From Hyphomonadaceae bacterium ML37 (GTDB lineage Bacteria > Pseudomonadota > Alphaproteobacteria > Caulobacterales > Maricaulaceae): a stretch of 64,000 nucleotides of DNA. Position numbers and translations under genes: made by a program. Below the pieces are notes generated by a model that saw nothing but the letters and a program-made list of their open reading frames with translations, was not told the DNA's origin and ran no database searches. The stretch spans positions 767,149 to 831,148 of the forward strand of contig CP091241.1 in the NCBI GenBank assembly GCA_027627685.1. The letters are read 5' to 3'. This document shows, piece by piece, positions 25,190 through 35,146 of this stretch; the first letter of the stretch is position 1; each line of letters starts with the position of its first letter.

Positions 25190-26500
25190 ATGGCCGAGAA
25201 CACACCGCGCGGCGTCGCCACGCCGTCAGGACGCATCAGCCGCACCGCGCGGGTGGCGGGTCTGGGCGTAGAGCTGGCCGGGCGGGCGCTGATCGCCGGG
25301 GCCGGGGCGCTGGCGCGCGGCGAGGCGCTGGCGCCGCGCGATCTGGTGCTGACGCCCGGCAACCTCAATCGCCTGGCCGACGAGCTGGCGCGCCTGCGCG
25401 GCGCGGCGATGAAGGCCGGACAGCTGGTGTCCATGGATTATGGGGCGGTGCTGGCGCCCGAGCTCGCCGCCCCGCTGGCCCGATTGCAGGAGAACGGTCC
25501 GCCCATGCCGCCACGCCAGTTGCGCCGCGTGCTCGACCGGGCCTGGGGGCCTGGCTGGATGGCGAGATTCGAGCGCTTCGAGACCCGTCCCGCCGCGTCG
25601 GCCTCCATCGGTCAGGTCCACAGGGCGCGTCTGCGCAGCGGGCGTGAGCTCGCGGTGAAGGTCCAGTTTGAAGGCGTGCGCGACAGTATCGACGTTGATC
25701 TGGACACGCTGGCCTTCATGGTGCGCCGCTCAGGCATGCTGCCCAGCGGCGCCGACATCGATCCCTTCCTCGACGGCGTTCGCGCGCGCCTGCACCGTGA
25801 GGCCGACTATGTCAGCGAGGCGACGAGCCTGAAGGCCTATGCGCGTGCGCTGGGCGATGATCGCGACTTCATCATGCCGGGCGTAGTGGACGCACTCAGC
25901 GGCGAGACCGTGCTGGCCATGGACTGGATTGCAGGCGGGCCGCTGTCCACGCTGGACGGCGCGCCCCAGCCGGTGCGCGACCGGGCGGCCCAGGCGCTGA
26001 TCAGCCTGACCGTGCGCGAGGTGTTCGCGTTCGGCCTCATCCAGTCCGATCCCAACCCGGCCAATTTCCGCTTCCGTGAGGACGGCCGCATCGCCCTCCT
26101 GGACTTTGGCGCGACAGAAACCGTGACGCCGCAGCGCGCTGGCGGCTTGCGGGCGGTGTTGCGGGCGGGGCTCGCGGGCGATGACGCGGCGCTGGGCGAG
26201 GCGCTCCTGCAAGCGGGCGCCATCAGCGATAGCCAGCCGCCGCAGATTCGCGCCCGCGCCATTGACGCCGCGCGCCTCGCCCTGGAACCGCTGGGAGGCG
26301 GCGCCCCGTTCGATTTCGCCGGCGCGGGACTGGTGGACCGCCTGCGCGAGGAAGGCGCCGCGCTTCAGGCCGCCGGCTTCAACCACACCCCGCCGGTGGA
26401 TCTGGCTTATATCCAGCGCAAGGTGGCGGGCGTGTATCTCATCGCCGCGAGGCTGCGGGCGAAGCTGGCGCTGAGGCCGCTGGTGGCGGACTGGCTGTAG
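25190..26500 (+). CDS. ABC1/AarF/UbiB-family atypical protein kinase
   Basis: A protein of 436 residues from MAENTPRG. It has the family KxGQ motif (AAMKAGQLVSMD), an Ala-rich loop (AASASIGQVHRARLRSG), the ATP-binding Lys in LAVKVQFEG, EADYVSEA, the catalytic region FGLIQSDPNPANFRF and the metal-binding DFGA (LLDFGATE). These proteins act in ubiquinone biosynthesis or lipid/quinone handling and bind nucleotide in an unusual ADP-preferring way. It has no C-terminal membrane helices such as E. coli UbiB has, so it is more like the soluble AarF/ADCK group. The start follows CAGGGAG. Confidence 0.9.
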   Translation: MAENTPRGVATPSGRISRTARVAGLGVELAGRALIAGAGALARGEALAPRDLVLTPGNLNRLADELARLRGAAMKAGQLVSMDYGAVLAPELAAPLARLQENGPPMPPRQLRRVLDRAWGPGWMARFERFETRPAASASIGQVHRARLRSGRELAVKVQFEGVRDSIDVDLDTLAFMVRRSGMLPSGADIDPFLDGVRARLHREADYVSEATSLKAYARALGDDRDFIMPGVVDALSGETVLAMDWIAGGPLSTLDGAPQPVRDRAAQALISLTVREVFAFGLIQSDPNPANFRFREDGRIALLDFGATETVTPQRAGGLRAVLRAGLAGDDAALGEALLQAGAISDSQPPQIRARAIDAARLALEPLGGGAPFDFAGAGLVDRLREEGAALQAAGFNHTPPVDLAYIQRKVAGVYLIAARLRAKLALRPLVADWL

Positions 26501-26534
26501 GGCGTCCACTGGACGGCGCGGCGGCGATAAGCGA

Positions 26535-26564
26535 GGTTGAGGTGTCAACCAGACTGGACGTCTG
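26535..26564. promoter_or_regulatory. Two adjacent inverted repeats before the alpha/beta hydrolase
   Basis: GGTTGA-GGTG-TCAACC (26535-26550) directly abuts CAGAC-TGGAC-GTCTG (26550-26564), 22 bp before ATG 26587. Either could be an operator or a leader hairpin. No regulator is identified. Confidence 0.3.
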
Positions 26565-26586
26565 ACTCGCGGGGACCCCCAACCGA

Positions 26587-27525
26587 ATGGACAAGACACT
26601 TCTTATCGCGGCGGTGGTGATCGGCGTGCTGGTGGCTGTGGGGGTCTGGCTGTGGACGCCGGATCTGTCGCGTGAACGGCTGGAGGCGGCGTATCTGCGT
26701 TCCGCCTCGGACATGATGGATGTGGAGGGCGCGCGCCTGCATGTGCGCGCCGATGGTCCGGCAGACGCGCCCGCGATCATCATGATCCACGGGTTCGGTT
26801 CCAGCTTGCACACCTGGGAAGACTGGGCCGCCGCCCTTTCGGACCGGTACCGTGTGGTGCGCTTCGATCTGCCGGGCTCCGGCCTGTCGCCGCCGGACCC
26901 GGCGGGGCGCTATGACGATGCGCGCGCGTTCGAGCTCCTCCTGGGACTGATGGCCCGTCTGGAGGTTGGCGAGGCGGCGATCATCGGCAATTCCGTGGGC
27001 GGACGGATCGCCTGGTCTTTCGCCAGTGAACACCCGGACAGGGTGTCGCGGCTGGTTCTGATCGCGCCGGACGGGTTCGCCAGCGTGGGGTTTGAGTATG
27101 GCGAGGCGCCCAAGATCGGCGCGGTCACCCACGCCATGCGCGCGATCCTGCCGCGCTTTCTGGTCAAGATGAATCTGGACCAGAGCTATAGCGATCCCGC
27201 GCGCCTCGAGCCGCACGTGGTGGCGCGATACTATGATCTTCTGCGGGCGCCGGGTGCGCGCCTGGCCCTGATCCACCGTATGGAGCAGACGATTCTCACC
27301 GATCCGCTGGCGCGTCTGGCCGCCCTGGACAAACCGGTGCTCCTGCTCTGGGGCGAGGATGACCGGCTGATCCCGGTGTCGAACGCGCAGGACTATCTTG
27401 GCGCGCTGCCGGACGCTCAGCTGACGGCGCTGCCCGGTGTCGGGCATCTGCCCCAGGAGGAAGCCCCGGATGAGAGCCTTATTCCGGTAGAGGCCTTTCT
27501 CAGCGCACTGAGGGACGGCGCATGA
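26587..27525 (+). CDS. Membrane-anchored alpha/beta hydrolase
   Basis: A protein of 312 residues with an N-terminal membrane helix (about 4-23: TLLIAAVVIGVLVAVGVWLW). The alpha/beta hydrolase core has oxyanion HGFGSSLHTW, nucleophile elbow GNSVGG (Ser136), acid in LLLWGEDDRLIP and catalytic His in GVGHLPQEE. It is ATGA-coupled to the FrhB-like gene. Similar pairs of an alpha/beta hydrolase with a pigment-type reductase occur in photosynthetic gene clusters (BchO type), but a general esterase role is equally possible. Confidence 0.88.
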   Translation: MDKTLLIAAVVIGVLVAVGVWLWTPDLSRERLEAAYLRSASDMMDVEGARLHVRADGPADAPAIIMIHGFGSSLHTWEDWAAALSDRYRVVRFDLPGSGLSPPDPAGRYDDARAFELLLGLMARLEVGEAAIIGNSVGGRIAWSFASEHPDRVSRLVLIAPDGFASVGFEYGEAPKIGAVTHAMRAILPRFLVKMNLDQSYSDPARLEPHVVARYYDLLRAPGARLALIHRMEQTILTDPLARLAALDKPVLLLWGEDDRLIPVSNAQDYLGALPDAQLTALPGVGHLPQEEAPDESLIPVEAFLSALRDGA

Positions 27526-28799
27526 CGGCAATTTTGCCTGAAGCTGACGGCGTCACCGCGCCGCCCGTGCGCGAGCCGGTGGCGCGTCATCTGTGCACTG
27601 ATTGCGGCGTGTCGCGCATGGAGGACCCCAAAGCGTGCGGGCGGGCCTGCCAGTTCATCAAGCCGGACTATGAGCGGCTGGAAGCGAAGGTCCATGGCCG
27701 CACGCGCGATCCGGCGCGTCCCGACGAGCTGCATTTCGGACCCTTCCGCCGCATGGTGCGCGCCTCGCTCAAAGCCCCGCGGCCAGGCGCCCAATGGACC
27801 GGCATCACCACGCGGCTGGCCGAGCGCCTGCTGGAGCGGGACGCCGTGGATGTGGTGCTGACCATGGCGCCGGACCCGGAGGATCGGTGGAAGCCCGTGC
27901 CGGTGCTGGTGACCAAGGCCGAGGGCATGGCGCAGGTGCGCGGCATGCGCATGGGCTACGCGCCGCTCCTGGCGCTGCTCGAACCAGTGCGTGAGCGCGG
28001 CTACAAGCGCGTCGCCGTCATCGGCATTCCGTGCCAAGTCTACGCCCTTCGGGCGCTCGAGGAGGAGCTGGGCCTCGACAAGCTCTATGTTATCGGCACG
28101 CCGTGTTCTGACAATACGACCACGCAGCGCTTCCATGATTTTCTGGCGCTGTTGTCTGACCAGCCCGAGACCATCACCTATCTGGAGTTCCGGGCCGATT
28201 ATCAGGTGGAGCTGCGCTTCGAGGACGGGGAGGTCAAAACCATCCCGTTCCTGAAACTGCCCATCTCCAAGCTGCCGCCCGATTTCTTCCCGCTCACCTG
28301 CCGCACCTGCGTGGATTACACCAATGTGCTGGCCGACATCACGGTGGGGTATATGGGCGGGCAGGGCGAGCAGTGGCTGCTGGTTCGCAATGAGACCGGC
28401 GAGGAGCTGATCTCGCTGATCGAGGATGAAGTGACGCTGGCCGAGCCCGGCTCGGCGGGAAAGCGCCAGTCGGCCGTGACGGGGTTCATCGCCAACACCG
28501 AGCGCGCGGCGGGCGGATTGCCCCTGCGCGGCATGCCCGATTGGGTGCGGCCCCTCGTGGCCTGGCTGATGCCCCGGATCGGCCCCAGAGGGCTGGAGTT
28601 TGCCCGGGCGCGGGTGGAGATGAAGGCGTCTGAAACCGTGCTGCATCTGCGCCGTCAGGAGCCCCGGCGCATGAAGTCCATGATCCCCGATCATGTCTGG
28701 AAGCTGGTGGCGCCCTATGGGCTGACGCCCTTGGAAGGCGAGCAGGCCGGTGGCGATGGCGAGACCGCGCAAGACCCGCCGTCAGGCACGATCGGATAG
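27522..28799 (+). CDS. Coenzyme F420 hydrogenase/dehydrogenase beta-subunit family protein (FrhB/HCAR/BciB-like)
   Basis: A protein of 425 residues. The N-terminal Cys cluster (LCTDCGVSRMEDPKACGRAC), the central IGIPCQVYALRALE and FPLTCRTCVDYTNVLADITVG are the hallmark Cys motifs of the FrhB family, binding Fe-S clusters and FAD. Chlorophyll-pathway members (7-hydroxymethyl chlorophyll a reductase HCAR, divinyl reductase BciB) share this layout and use ferredoxin rather than F420. No F420 genes and no bacteriochlorophyll genes are in the window, so the substrate is open. The start overlaps the hydrolase stop as ATGA. Confidence 0.85.
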   Translation: MTAILPEADGVTAPPVREPVARHLCTDCGVSRMEDPKACGRACQFIKPDYERLEAKVHGRTRDPARPDELHFGPFRRMVRASLKAPRPGAQWTGITTRLAERLLERDAVDVVLTMAPDPEDRWKPVPVLVTKAEGMAQVRGMRMGYAPLLALLEPVRERGYKRVAVIGIPCQVYALRALEEELGLDKLYVIGTPCSDNTTTQRFHDFLALLSDQPETITYLEFRADYQVELRFEDGEVKTIPFLKLPISKLPPDFFPLTCRTCVDYTNVLADITVGYMGGQGEQWLLVRNETGEELISLIEDEVTLAEPGSAGKRQSAVTGFIANTERAAGGLPLRGMPDWVRPLVAWLMPRIGPRGLEFARARVEMKASETVLHLRRQEPRRMKSMIPDHVWKLVAPYGLTPLEGEQAGGDGETAQDPPSGTIG

Positions 28800-28950
28800 G
28801 TGGCACCCCGCGCGGACTGGCCGCGCCGGTGCGCCGATCTATGTTTCCTATGAGGCGATCAGCCACGCTTGTATTTGTTTGTCCGCGCCATAACGGCGGA
28901 ACGCCAGGCGGGCTTGATCATCACGGGCGCTGACAGGGGGCTGACAGGCG

Positions 28951-29364
28951 ATGAGTGTGTTTCGGGCGATCTACACCTCGCGGCCGTTCGGGTTTGATAC
29001 CGGCATTCTGCGCAGCGTCCTTATGGACGCCCGCCGCTGCAATGAGCGCGATGGCGTCACCGGCGCCCTGATCTGCCGCGCAGACATTTATCTTCAATGG
29101 CTTGAGGGTCACGAAGAGCTTGTGCGGCGCACGCTGGAGCGCATCAAGCGCGATGACCGCCATCTTGAGGTCAAGCTGCATGTGGCCGAGACTGTTCCGG
29201 AACAGGTGTTTGGCGAATGGGCCATGCTCCACGATCCGGCGACGAGCTGGATCTGGACTCAGGACGAGGTCACCGCCGGGGCGGCAGAGCGCGCGACGCC
29301 GGAAGAAATCACCGGCTTCTTCCTCAGACTGCGCGACGAAAGCCGTATGCCGGATGCCGGTTGA
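28951..29364 (+). CDS. BLUF-domain blue-light sensor
   Basis: A protein of 137 residues, essentially one BLUF domain. The residues that bind and switch FAD are present: Tyr8 (AIYTSRPF), Asn31 (RRCNERDGVTGAL), Gln49 (YLQWLEG) and Trp90/Met92 (GEWAMLHDP). The domain senses blue light through flavin hydrogen-bond rearrangement. There is no fused output domain, so it must signal by protein contact. It lies 230 bp upstream of the propionyl-CoA synthase gene in the same direction. A link to that operon is suggestive but not shown. Confidence 0.93.
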   Translation: MSVFRAIYTSRPFGFDTGILRSVLMDARRCNERDGVTGALICRADIYLQWLEGHEELVRRTLERIKRDDRHLEVKLHVAETVPEQVFGEWAMLHDPATSWIWTQDEVTAGAAERATPEEITGFFLRLRDESRMPDAG

Positions 29365-29595
29365 CCGCTTGAGCAGACGACAGCCTGAGGCGGCCGCACG
29401 CGCGCCCGCCATACGTGAGCCAGTCCGGACCCGGCCCAATTTTGTTGCAAAGCAACATGTGGACGGAGTGACGGGCGTGCGCTAGCGTTCATGAAAATTC
29501 TGACTTGCCGGGGCGGGACAGTCCGGATCCGGCAAGCAATGAAGCGCGTTGCCGGCCAGGCTGGTCAGGCGCAGACGCGATCGGGGGGACGAGTT

Positions 29596-32500
29596 TTGAC
29601 GAACCAGATGATCAGGCTTCCTGTTGCGGCGCGCAATGAAGTGTTGGATGCGAAAGCCTGGACCGCCATGCGCCAGGCCTGCCTGGCGGACCCCGGCGCG
29701 TTTCATGGCGCACTGGCCAAGCGGCATCTGGCCTGGCTGATCCCTGACCAAGGCGAACAGGGCGTGTGGGCGCAGTTTGATCGCGACAGCGGCGTTTGGC
29801 GCGGCTGGGACGCGAAAACGGCAGCGCCGGTGACGCTGGACCTGCCTGTCTCGTTTGAGCCATGGGACACGGCGTTCAACGCCTCCAACGCGCCCAACTG
29901 GCGCTGGTTCGAGGGCGGCCTGACCAACGCCGCCTTCAACGAGGTGGACCGCCATGTGCTGGCCGGTCATGGCGATGAAGCCGCGCTGATCTTCGAAGGT
30001 GACCGCTGGAACATGTCGAGCGAAGGCGGGCGCGGCGGGCCGGTGGACACCTATCCGGTGTCGCGCAAAGTCCTGTTGCTGGAGAGCGCCAAGTGCGCGC
30101 TGGCGCTGAAGGCGCTGGGCCTGAAGGCCGGCGACCGTATCGCGCTGAACATGCCCAACATCCCCCAACAGATTTTCTGGACCGAGGGCGCCAAGCGCCT
30201 GGGCGTGATCTACACGCCGGTGTTCGGCGGCTTCAGCGACAAGACATTGTCAGACCGCATCGCCGACGCCGGCGCGCGGGTGATCGTCACGGCGGACGGC
30301 ACCTATCGCAACGCCCAGCTGGTGCCGTTCAAGCCCAGCTATACCGACCCGGCGCTGGACAATTTCATCGCGGTCAACGTCGCCAAGTCGATCCTGGCTG
30401 AAACCCTTGAGAACTCCGCGTTGGAGATCAGCGAAAGCGACGCCGCGCGCATCACCACCGCGGTGGACGAGACGCTGGCGGGCGAGGTGACGGTGGAGCG
30501 CTCGGACGTCATGCGCGGCGTCGGGCGGGCTTTGTCGGAGATGGGCCAGACCGGGTCGATCAGCGCCCGGCAGGCCGCTGATCTGCGCATCGCCGCGGCG
30601 GCCGCGCTGGTGGATTCGCCGCCGCGCGCCGACACCGTCATCGTGGTGCGCCATACCGGTCAGGCGGAGCTGAACTGGACCGCATCGCGCGACCGCTGGA
30701 GCCATGAGCTGACGGATGCCGCCAGCGAGACCCTGCTCAAGGCCGCGCGCGATGCCGGGTTTGATGTGGCCGATGAAGCGGCCTTGCTGACGCTGCCCGA
30801 CGGCGAGTTTGTGCAGGCAGTCTGGGCCGCGTCCAAGCCGCTGCCGGTCGACGCCGAATACCCCAATTTCATCATCTACACCTCGGGCTCCACGGGTAAG
30901 CCCAAGGGCGTGGTGCATGTCCATGGCGGCTATTGCGCCGGGATCGCGGCGACCATGGAAGTCGCGTTCGATGCCGCGCCGGGCGATGTCATGTTCGTGG
31001 TGGCCGATCCGGGCTGGATCACGGGCCAGTCCTATCTGATCGCCGGGGCGCTGTTGACCCGGGTTACCTCGATCATCGCCGAGGGCTCGCCGGTCTTCCC
31101 CCATGCGGGGCGCTTCGCCTCGATCATCGAGCGCCAAAAGGTCAATATCTTCAAGGCCGGAGTGACGTTCCTCAAATCGGTCATGCAGGACCCGGAAAAC
31201 CTCAACGATATCAAGACCTATGATCTGTCCGGCCTGAAGGTCGCGACCTTCTGCGCCGAGCCGGTCTCGCCTGCGGTCCAGGCTTTCGCCATGGAGCATG
31301 TGGCGCCCTGGTACATCAATTCCTACTGGGCGACCGAACATGGCGGGATCGTCTGGACCCATTTCTATGGCGCGAAGGATTTCGCCCTGCGCCCCGATGC
31401 CCACACCTATCCGCTGCCCTGGATCGTGGGCGATGTGTGGGTGGAGGACGCCGACGTCGCGAGGCCGGACGTGGGCGCGGACGTGCTCAAGCGCGGCGAA
31501 GATCAGGGCGCGCCGTGGCGCCGGGCGGACAAGGGCGAGAAGGGCGAGATCGTCATCGCGCTGCCCTATCCCTATCTGGCGCGCACGATCTGGGGCGACA
31601 CGCAGAATTTCGTAGTTGAGTCCGACGGCCCCGGCGCCCGCATACAAGCGGGCTGGAGGGGCGATGCCCAGCGCTATGGCGACACGTACTGGCGGCGCTG
31701 GCGCGGGGCATGGGCGTACACACAGGGCGATTTCGCCATCGCCCATGAGGACGGCTCGTTCTCGCTGCATGGCCGCTCGGATGACGTGATCAACGTCTCG
31801 GGCCACCGCATCGGCACCGAGGAGATCGAAGGCGCGATCCTGCGCGACAAGGCGCTCGATCCCAACTCGCCCGTGGGCAATGTGCTGGTGATCGGTGCGC
31901 CGCATCGCGAAAAGGGCGTCACCCCGGTGGCTTTCATCACCCCGGCGGCGGGCGCGAAACTGACCCTGGACGACAAGCGGCGTCTCACAGATCTGGTGCG
32001 CACCGAAAAGGGCGCGGTCGCCGTGCCGTCTGATTTTCTTGAAGTGCCGGAGTTTCCCGAAACCCGCAGCGGCAAATACATGCGCCGCATGGTGCGCGCC
32101 ATCGTGGAAGGCGGCGAGGTGGGCGACACGTCCACCCTGCGCAATCCGGGCAGCCTGGACGCCCTGCGGCGCGTCGTGGCTGACTGGAACGCCCGCCAGA
32201 AGCGCTCTGAAGAGCAGGCGCTGTTTGAGCGCTACCGCTATTTCCTGGTCCAGTACAACGCCGCCGCCAAGGGCAAGCGGGTGGCCACGGTCACGGTCAA
32301 CAACCCGCCGGTGAACGCGCTGAACGAGCGCGCGATCGATGAGCTGGCCACTATCGTGGAGCACTTGTCGCGCAAGGACGACGTGGCCGCCGTGGTGTTC
32401 ACCGGCTCCGGCTCCAGCTCCTTCGTGGCGGGCGCGGACATTCGCCAGATGCTCGAAGAGGTTAACACGCTGTCCGAGGCGATGGCCCTGCCCAGCAACG

Positions 32501-35100
32501 CCCAGCTGGCGTTCCGGCGCATCGAGATGATGAACAAACCTTGTATCGCGGCGATCCAGGGCCTCGCGCTGGGCGGGGGGATGGAGTTTGCGCTGGCCTG
32601 CCATTACCGCATCGCCGAACCGACGGCGCGCTTTGGCCAGCCGGAGATCAATCTGCGCCTGCTGCCCGGCTATGGCGGGACGCAGCGCCTGCCGCGCCTG
32701 CTGGCGGACCGCCATCCCGAGACCGGCCTGCGCGACGCGCTGGACCTGATCCTGGGCGGACGCGCGATTGACGCGGACGCGGCGCTGGCGCTGGGCGCGA
32801 TTGACGTGGTGGCTGACGGCCCCACCGACGTCCTCTCGCTGGCCCACGCGGCTGTGCGCGATTTCGTGCGTGACCCCGATGGCAGCACGCTGGGGCAGGC
32901 CTTCAAGGAGCGCCGCGCGGCGACGCAGCGCTGGGAGCAGCCGGGAGAAGCCGATCTCGACGCGGCGCTGGCCGATGATTTCGTGCAACGCATCCTGCGC
33001 CAGCTGGACTGGGCCGGACGCGGCAAGGCAGGTGAGCGGGCACTGGACGCCATCAGAACCGGCTGGAATTCCGGGATGGCGGACGGGCTGGCGCGCGAAG
33101 CCGAAGCCTTCGCCGAAGCCATCATGGACCCCGAGGGCGGCAAGACCGGCATCCGCCTGTTCATGGACAAGCAGGCGCCGTCACTGCCCGTGCGCCGCGA
33201 TGGCGTGTGGATCGACGACGAGCACGCACCGCGCAAGGCCACGCTGATCGAAGACGGTCAGATGCTGGCGCTGGGCGCGCCCTTCTATCCGGGGATCACG
33301 CCGATCCCGCCCTATCAGCTCGCCTTCGGGATTGCGCGCGATCCCGATACCGGCGCGCCGCGCTTTGGGCCGCCGGCCACGCACGAGAAGGAGCTGATCG
33401 TTCCCGTGCGCCTGCCCGAGCCCAACGAGGCGCTGGTCTACATGCTGACCTCGGAGGTCAATTTCAACGATAACTGGGCGCTCACCGGCATTCCGGTCTC
33501 GCCGTTTGACGGCCATGACGAGGACGTGCAGATCACCGGCTCCGGCGGTCTGGCCCTGATCGCGGCGCTGGGCGCCGAGGCCAAGGCCGAAGGCCGGCTG
33601 AAAGTCGGCGATCTGGTCAATGTCTATTCAGGCACCAGCGAGCTGTTGTCTCCGGCGGCGGGCGAGGACCCGATGTATGCCGGCTTCGCCATTCAGGGCT
33701 ATGAGACCAAGACGGGCAGCCACGCCCAGTTCCTGAACGTCCAGGCGCCCCAGCTTCATGTCCCGCCCGCCGACCTGACGCTGGAGCAGGCGGGCGCTTA
33801 CACGCTGAACCTTGGCACGATCACACGCTGCCTGTTCACCACACTTCAGATTACGCCGGGCAAGACGATTTTCGTCGAGGGCGCCGCCACCGGCACGGGG
33901 CTCGACGCGCTCAAGAGCAGCGTGCGCACGGGGCTCGCAGCCACGGGGCTGGTCTCCAGCGATGACCGCGCGGACTTCATCAAGACCCAAGGCGCGGTCG
34001 GCGCGATCAATCGCAAGGACCCGCAAATCGCCGGCGCCTTCACGCCGGTGCCCGACGACGCGGACGCGGCCAGGGCCTGGGAGGCGGCGGGACTGCCGAT
34101 CCTGGAGCGCTACAAGGCGATGAATGACGGCAAGCTTGCCGATTATGTGGTGAGCCACGCCGGTGAGCGCGCCTTCCCCAGGAGCTTCCAGCTCCTGGCC
34201 GAGGGCGGGGCGCTCGCCTTCTACGGCGCGTCTTCAGGCTATCATTTCAGCTATATGGGCAAGCCGGGCGAGGCCTCGCCCGCCGACATGCTGGCGCGCG
34301 CGGGCCTGCGCGGCGGGGAATCGGTGCTGCTCTATTACGGGGCGGGGTCCGGCGAGCTCGCCGATCCCAAAGGGCTGGAGATGATCGAGGCGGCGCGCCT
34401 GTTCAAGGCGCGCATCGCGGTGGTTGCCTATTCCGACGCCCAACGCGAATTCCTGCAATCGTTGGGTCTGGAAGACGCGGTGGAGGGCGTGATCTCCATC
34501 GAGGGCCTCAAACGCCGCGACCCGGATTTCCACTGGCCGCTCACACTGCCGCGCCTGCCCGACGCCAAGACCGAGACCGAAGCCTTCAAACGCGGCGTGC
34601 GCGATTATCAGCAGAACACGCTCAAGCCCTTCGGGTCGGCAGTGGGCAAGCTCTTGCGCTCGCCTGGCAATCCGCGCGGGGCGCCCGACCTGGTGATCGA
34701 GCGCGCGGCGGTGGATACGCTGGGCGTGTCGTCCTCGCTGGTGCGCCCGTTCGGCGGACGCGTGGTCTATGCTGAGGACATGTCGGGCCGGCGCTATACC
34801 TTCTACGCGCCCCAGGTCTGGACGCGCCAGCGGCGCATATTGATGCCCACCGCCTCGATCCTGGGCACGCATTTGTGTAACGCGCACGAGGTCACGGTCA
34901 TGAATTCCATGATCGCGGCGGGCCTGCTGGATGTGACCGAACCGACCATGACCCCTTGGGAAGACCTGCCCAAGGCCCACCAGGCGATGTGGGACAACGC
35001 CCATTCGGGGGCGACCTATGTGGTCAATCACGCCTTGCCGGCGGCGGGTTTGCGCAGCCGGGACGAGTTGTTGGAGCATTGGGCGGCGGCCGAGGATTAA
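29596..35100 (+). CDS. pcs: Trifunctional propionyl-CoA synthase (3-hydroxypropionate pathway)
   Basis: A protein of about 1834 residues, the length of Chloroflexus propionyl-CoA synthase. Domain 1 is an acyl-CoA synthetase: YTSGSTGKPKG at 428-438, RSDDVINVSGHR at 727 and the catalytic Lys in TRSGKYMRR at about 827. Domain 2 is an enoyl-CoA hydratase (from about 895): VAGADIRQML, LGGGMEFALACHYR and GQPEINLRLLPGYGG, with both catalytic Glu. Domain 3 is an enoyl-CoA reductase (from about 1285): EVNFNDNWALTGIPVS and NADPH-binding EGAATGTGLDA. Reaction: 3-hydroxypropionate + CoA + ATP + NADPH to propionyl-CoA. The TTG at 29596 has GGGGGGA 6 bases upstream; ATG 29608 is the alternative. It is followed at 46 bp by malonyl-CoA reductase. 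Confidence 0.96.
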   Translation: MTNQMIRLPVAARNEVLDAKAWTAMRQACLADPGAFHGALAKRHLAWLIPDQGEQGVWAQFDRDSGVWRGWDAKTAAPVTLDLPVSFEPWDTAFNASNAPNWRWFEGGLTNAAFNEVDRHVLAGHGDEAALIFEGDRWNMSSEGGRGGPVDTYPVSRKVLLLESAKCALALKALGLKAGDRIALNMPNIPQQIFWTEGAKRLGVIYTPVFGGFSDKTLSDRIADAGARVIVTADGTYRNAQLVPFKPSYTDPALDNFIAVNVAKSILAETLENSALEISESDAARITTAVDETLAGEVTVERSDVMRGVGRALSEMGQTGSISARQAADLRIAAAAALVDSPPRADTVIVVRHTGQAELNWTASRDRWSHELTDAASETLLKAARDAGFDVADEAALLTLPDGEFVQAVWAASKPLPVDAEYPNFIIYTSGSTGKPKGVVHVHGGYCAGIAATMEVAFDAAPGDVMFVVADPGWITGQSYLIAGALLTRVTSIIAEGSPVFPHAGRFASIIERQKVNIFKAGVTFLKSVMQDPENLNDIKTYDLSGLKVATFCAEPVSPAVQAFAMEHVAPWYINSYWATEHGGIVWTHFYGAKDFALRPDAHTYPLPWIVGDVWVEDADVARPDVGADVLKRGEDQGAPWRRADKGEKGEIVIALPYPYLARTIWGDTQNFVVESDGPGARIQAGWRGDAQRYGDTYWRRWRGAWAYTQGDFAIAHEDGSFSLHGRSDDVINVSGHRIGTEEIEGAILRDKALDPNSPVGNVLVIGAPHREKGVTPVAFITPAAGAKLTLDDKRRLTDLVRTEKGAVAVPSDFLEVPEFPETRSGKYMRRMVRAIVEGGEVGDTSTLRNPGSLDALRRVVADWNARQKRSEEQALFERYRYFLVQYNAAAKGKRVATVTVNNPPVNALNERAIDELATIVEHLSRKDDVAAVVFTGSGSSSFVAGADIRQMLEEVNTLSEAMALPSNAQLAFRRIEMMNKPCIAAIQGLALGGGMEFALACHYRIAEPTARFGQPEINLRLLPGYGGTQRLPRLLADRHPETGLRDALDLILGGRAIDADAALALGAIDVVADGPTDVLSLAHAAVRDFVRDPDGSTLGQAFKERRAATQRWEQPGEADLDAALADDFVQRILRQLDWAGRGKAGERALDAIRTGWNSGMADGLAREAEAFAEAIMDPEGGKTGIRLFMDKQAPSLPVRRDGVWIDDEHAPRKATLIEDGQMLALGAPFYPGITPIPPYQLAFGIARDPDTGAPRFGPPATHEKELIVPVRLPEPNEALVYMLTSEVNFNDNWALTGIPVSPFDGHDEDVQITGSGGLALIAALGAEAKAEGRLKVGDLVNVYSGTSELLSPAAGEDPMYAGFAIQGYETKTGSHAQFLNVQAPQLHVPPADLTLEQAGAYTLNLGTITRCLFTTLQITPGKTIFVEGAATGTGLDALKSSVRTGLAATGLVSSDDRADFIKTQGAVGAINRKDPQIAGAFTPVPDDADAARAWEAAGLPILERYKAMNDGKLADYVVSHAGERAFPRSFQLLAEGGALAFYGASSGYHFSYMGKPGEASPADMLARAGLRGGESVLLYYGAGSGELADPKGLEMIEAARLFKARIAVVAYSDAQREFLQSLGLEDAVEGVISIEGLKRRDPDFHWPLTLPRLPDAKTETEAFKRGVRDYQQNTLKPFGSAVGKLLRSPGNPRGAPDLVIERAAVDTLGVSSSLVRPFGGRVVYAEDMSGRRYTFYAPQVWTRQRRILMPTASILGTHLCNAHEVTVMNSMIAAGLLDVTEPTMTPWEDLPKAHQAMWDNAHSGATYVVNHALPAAGLRSRDELLEHWAAAED

Positions 35101-35146
35101 CGGCCGCCCGCCACACCGATTTTTTTGAGTGACCAGGAGAGCTTTC

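Noticed and set aside
28800-28950. GC-rich inverted sequence after the FrhB-like gene as a terminator
   Set aside because: The arms pair only roughly and no T-run follows.
30250-32988. A 912-codon minus-strand open frame inside the propionyl-CoA synthase gene
   Set aside because: It is a shadow caused by GC-rich codon use. Its translation is rich in Arg, His, Gln and Gly with no family motif, while the opposite strand has every catalytic motif of the known enzyme.
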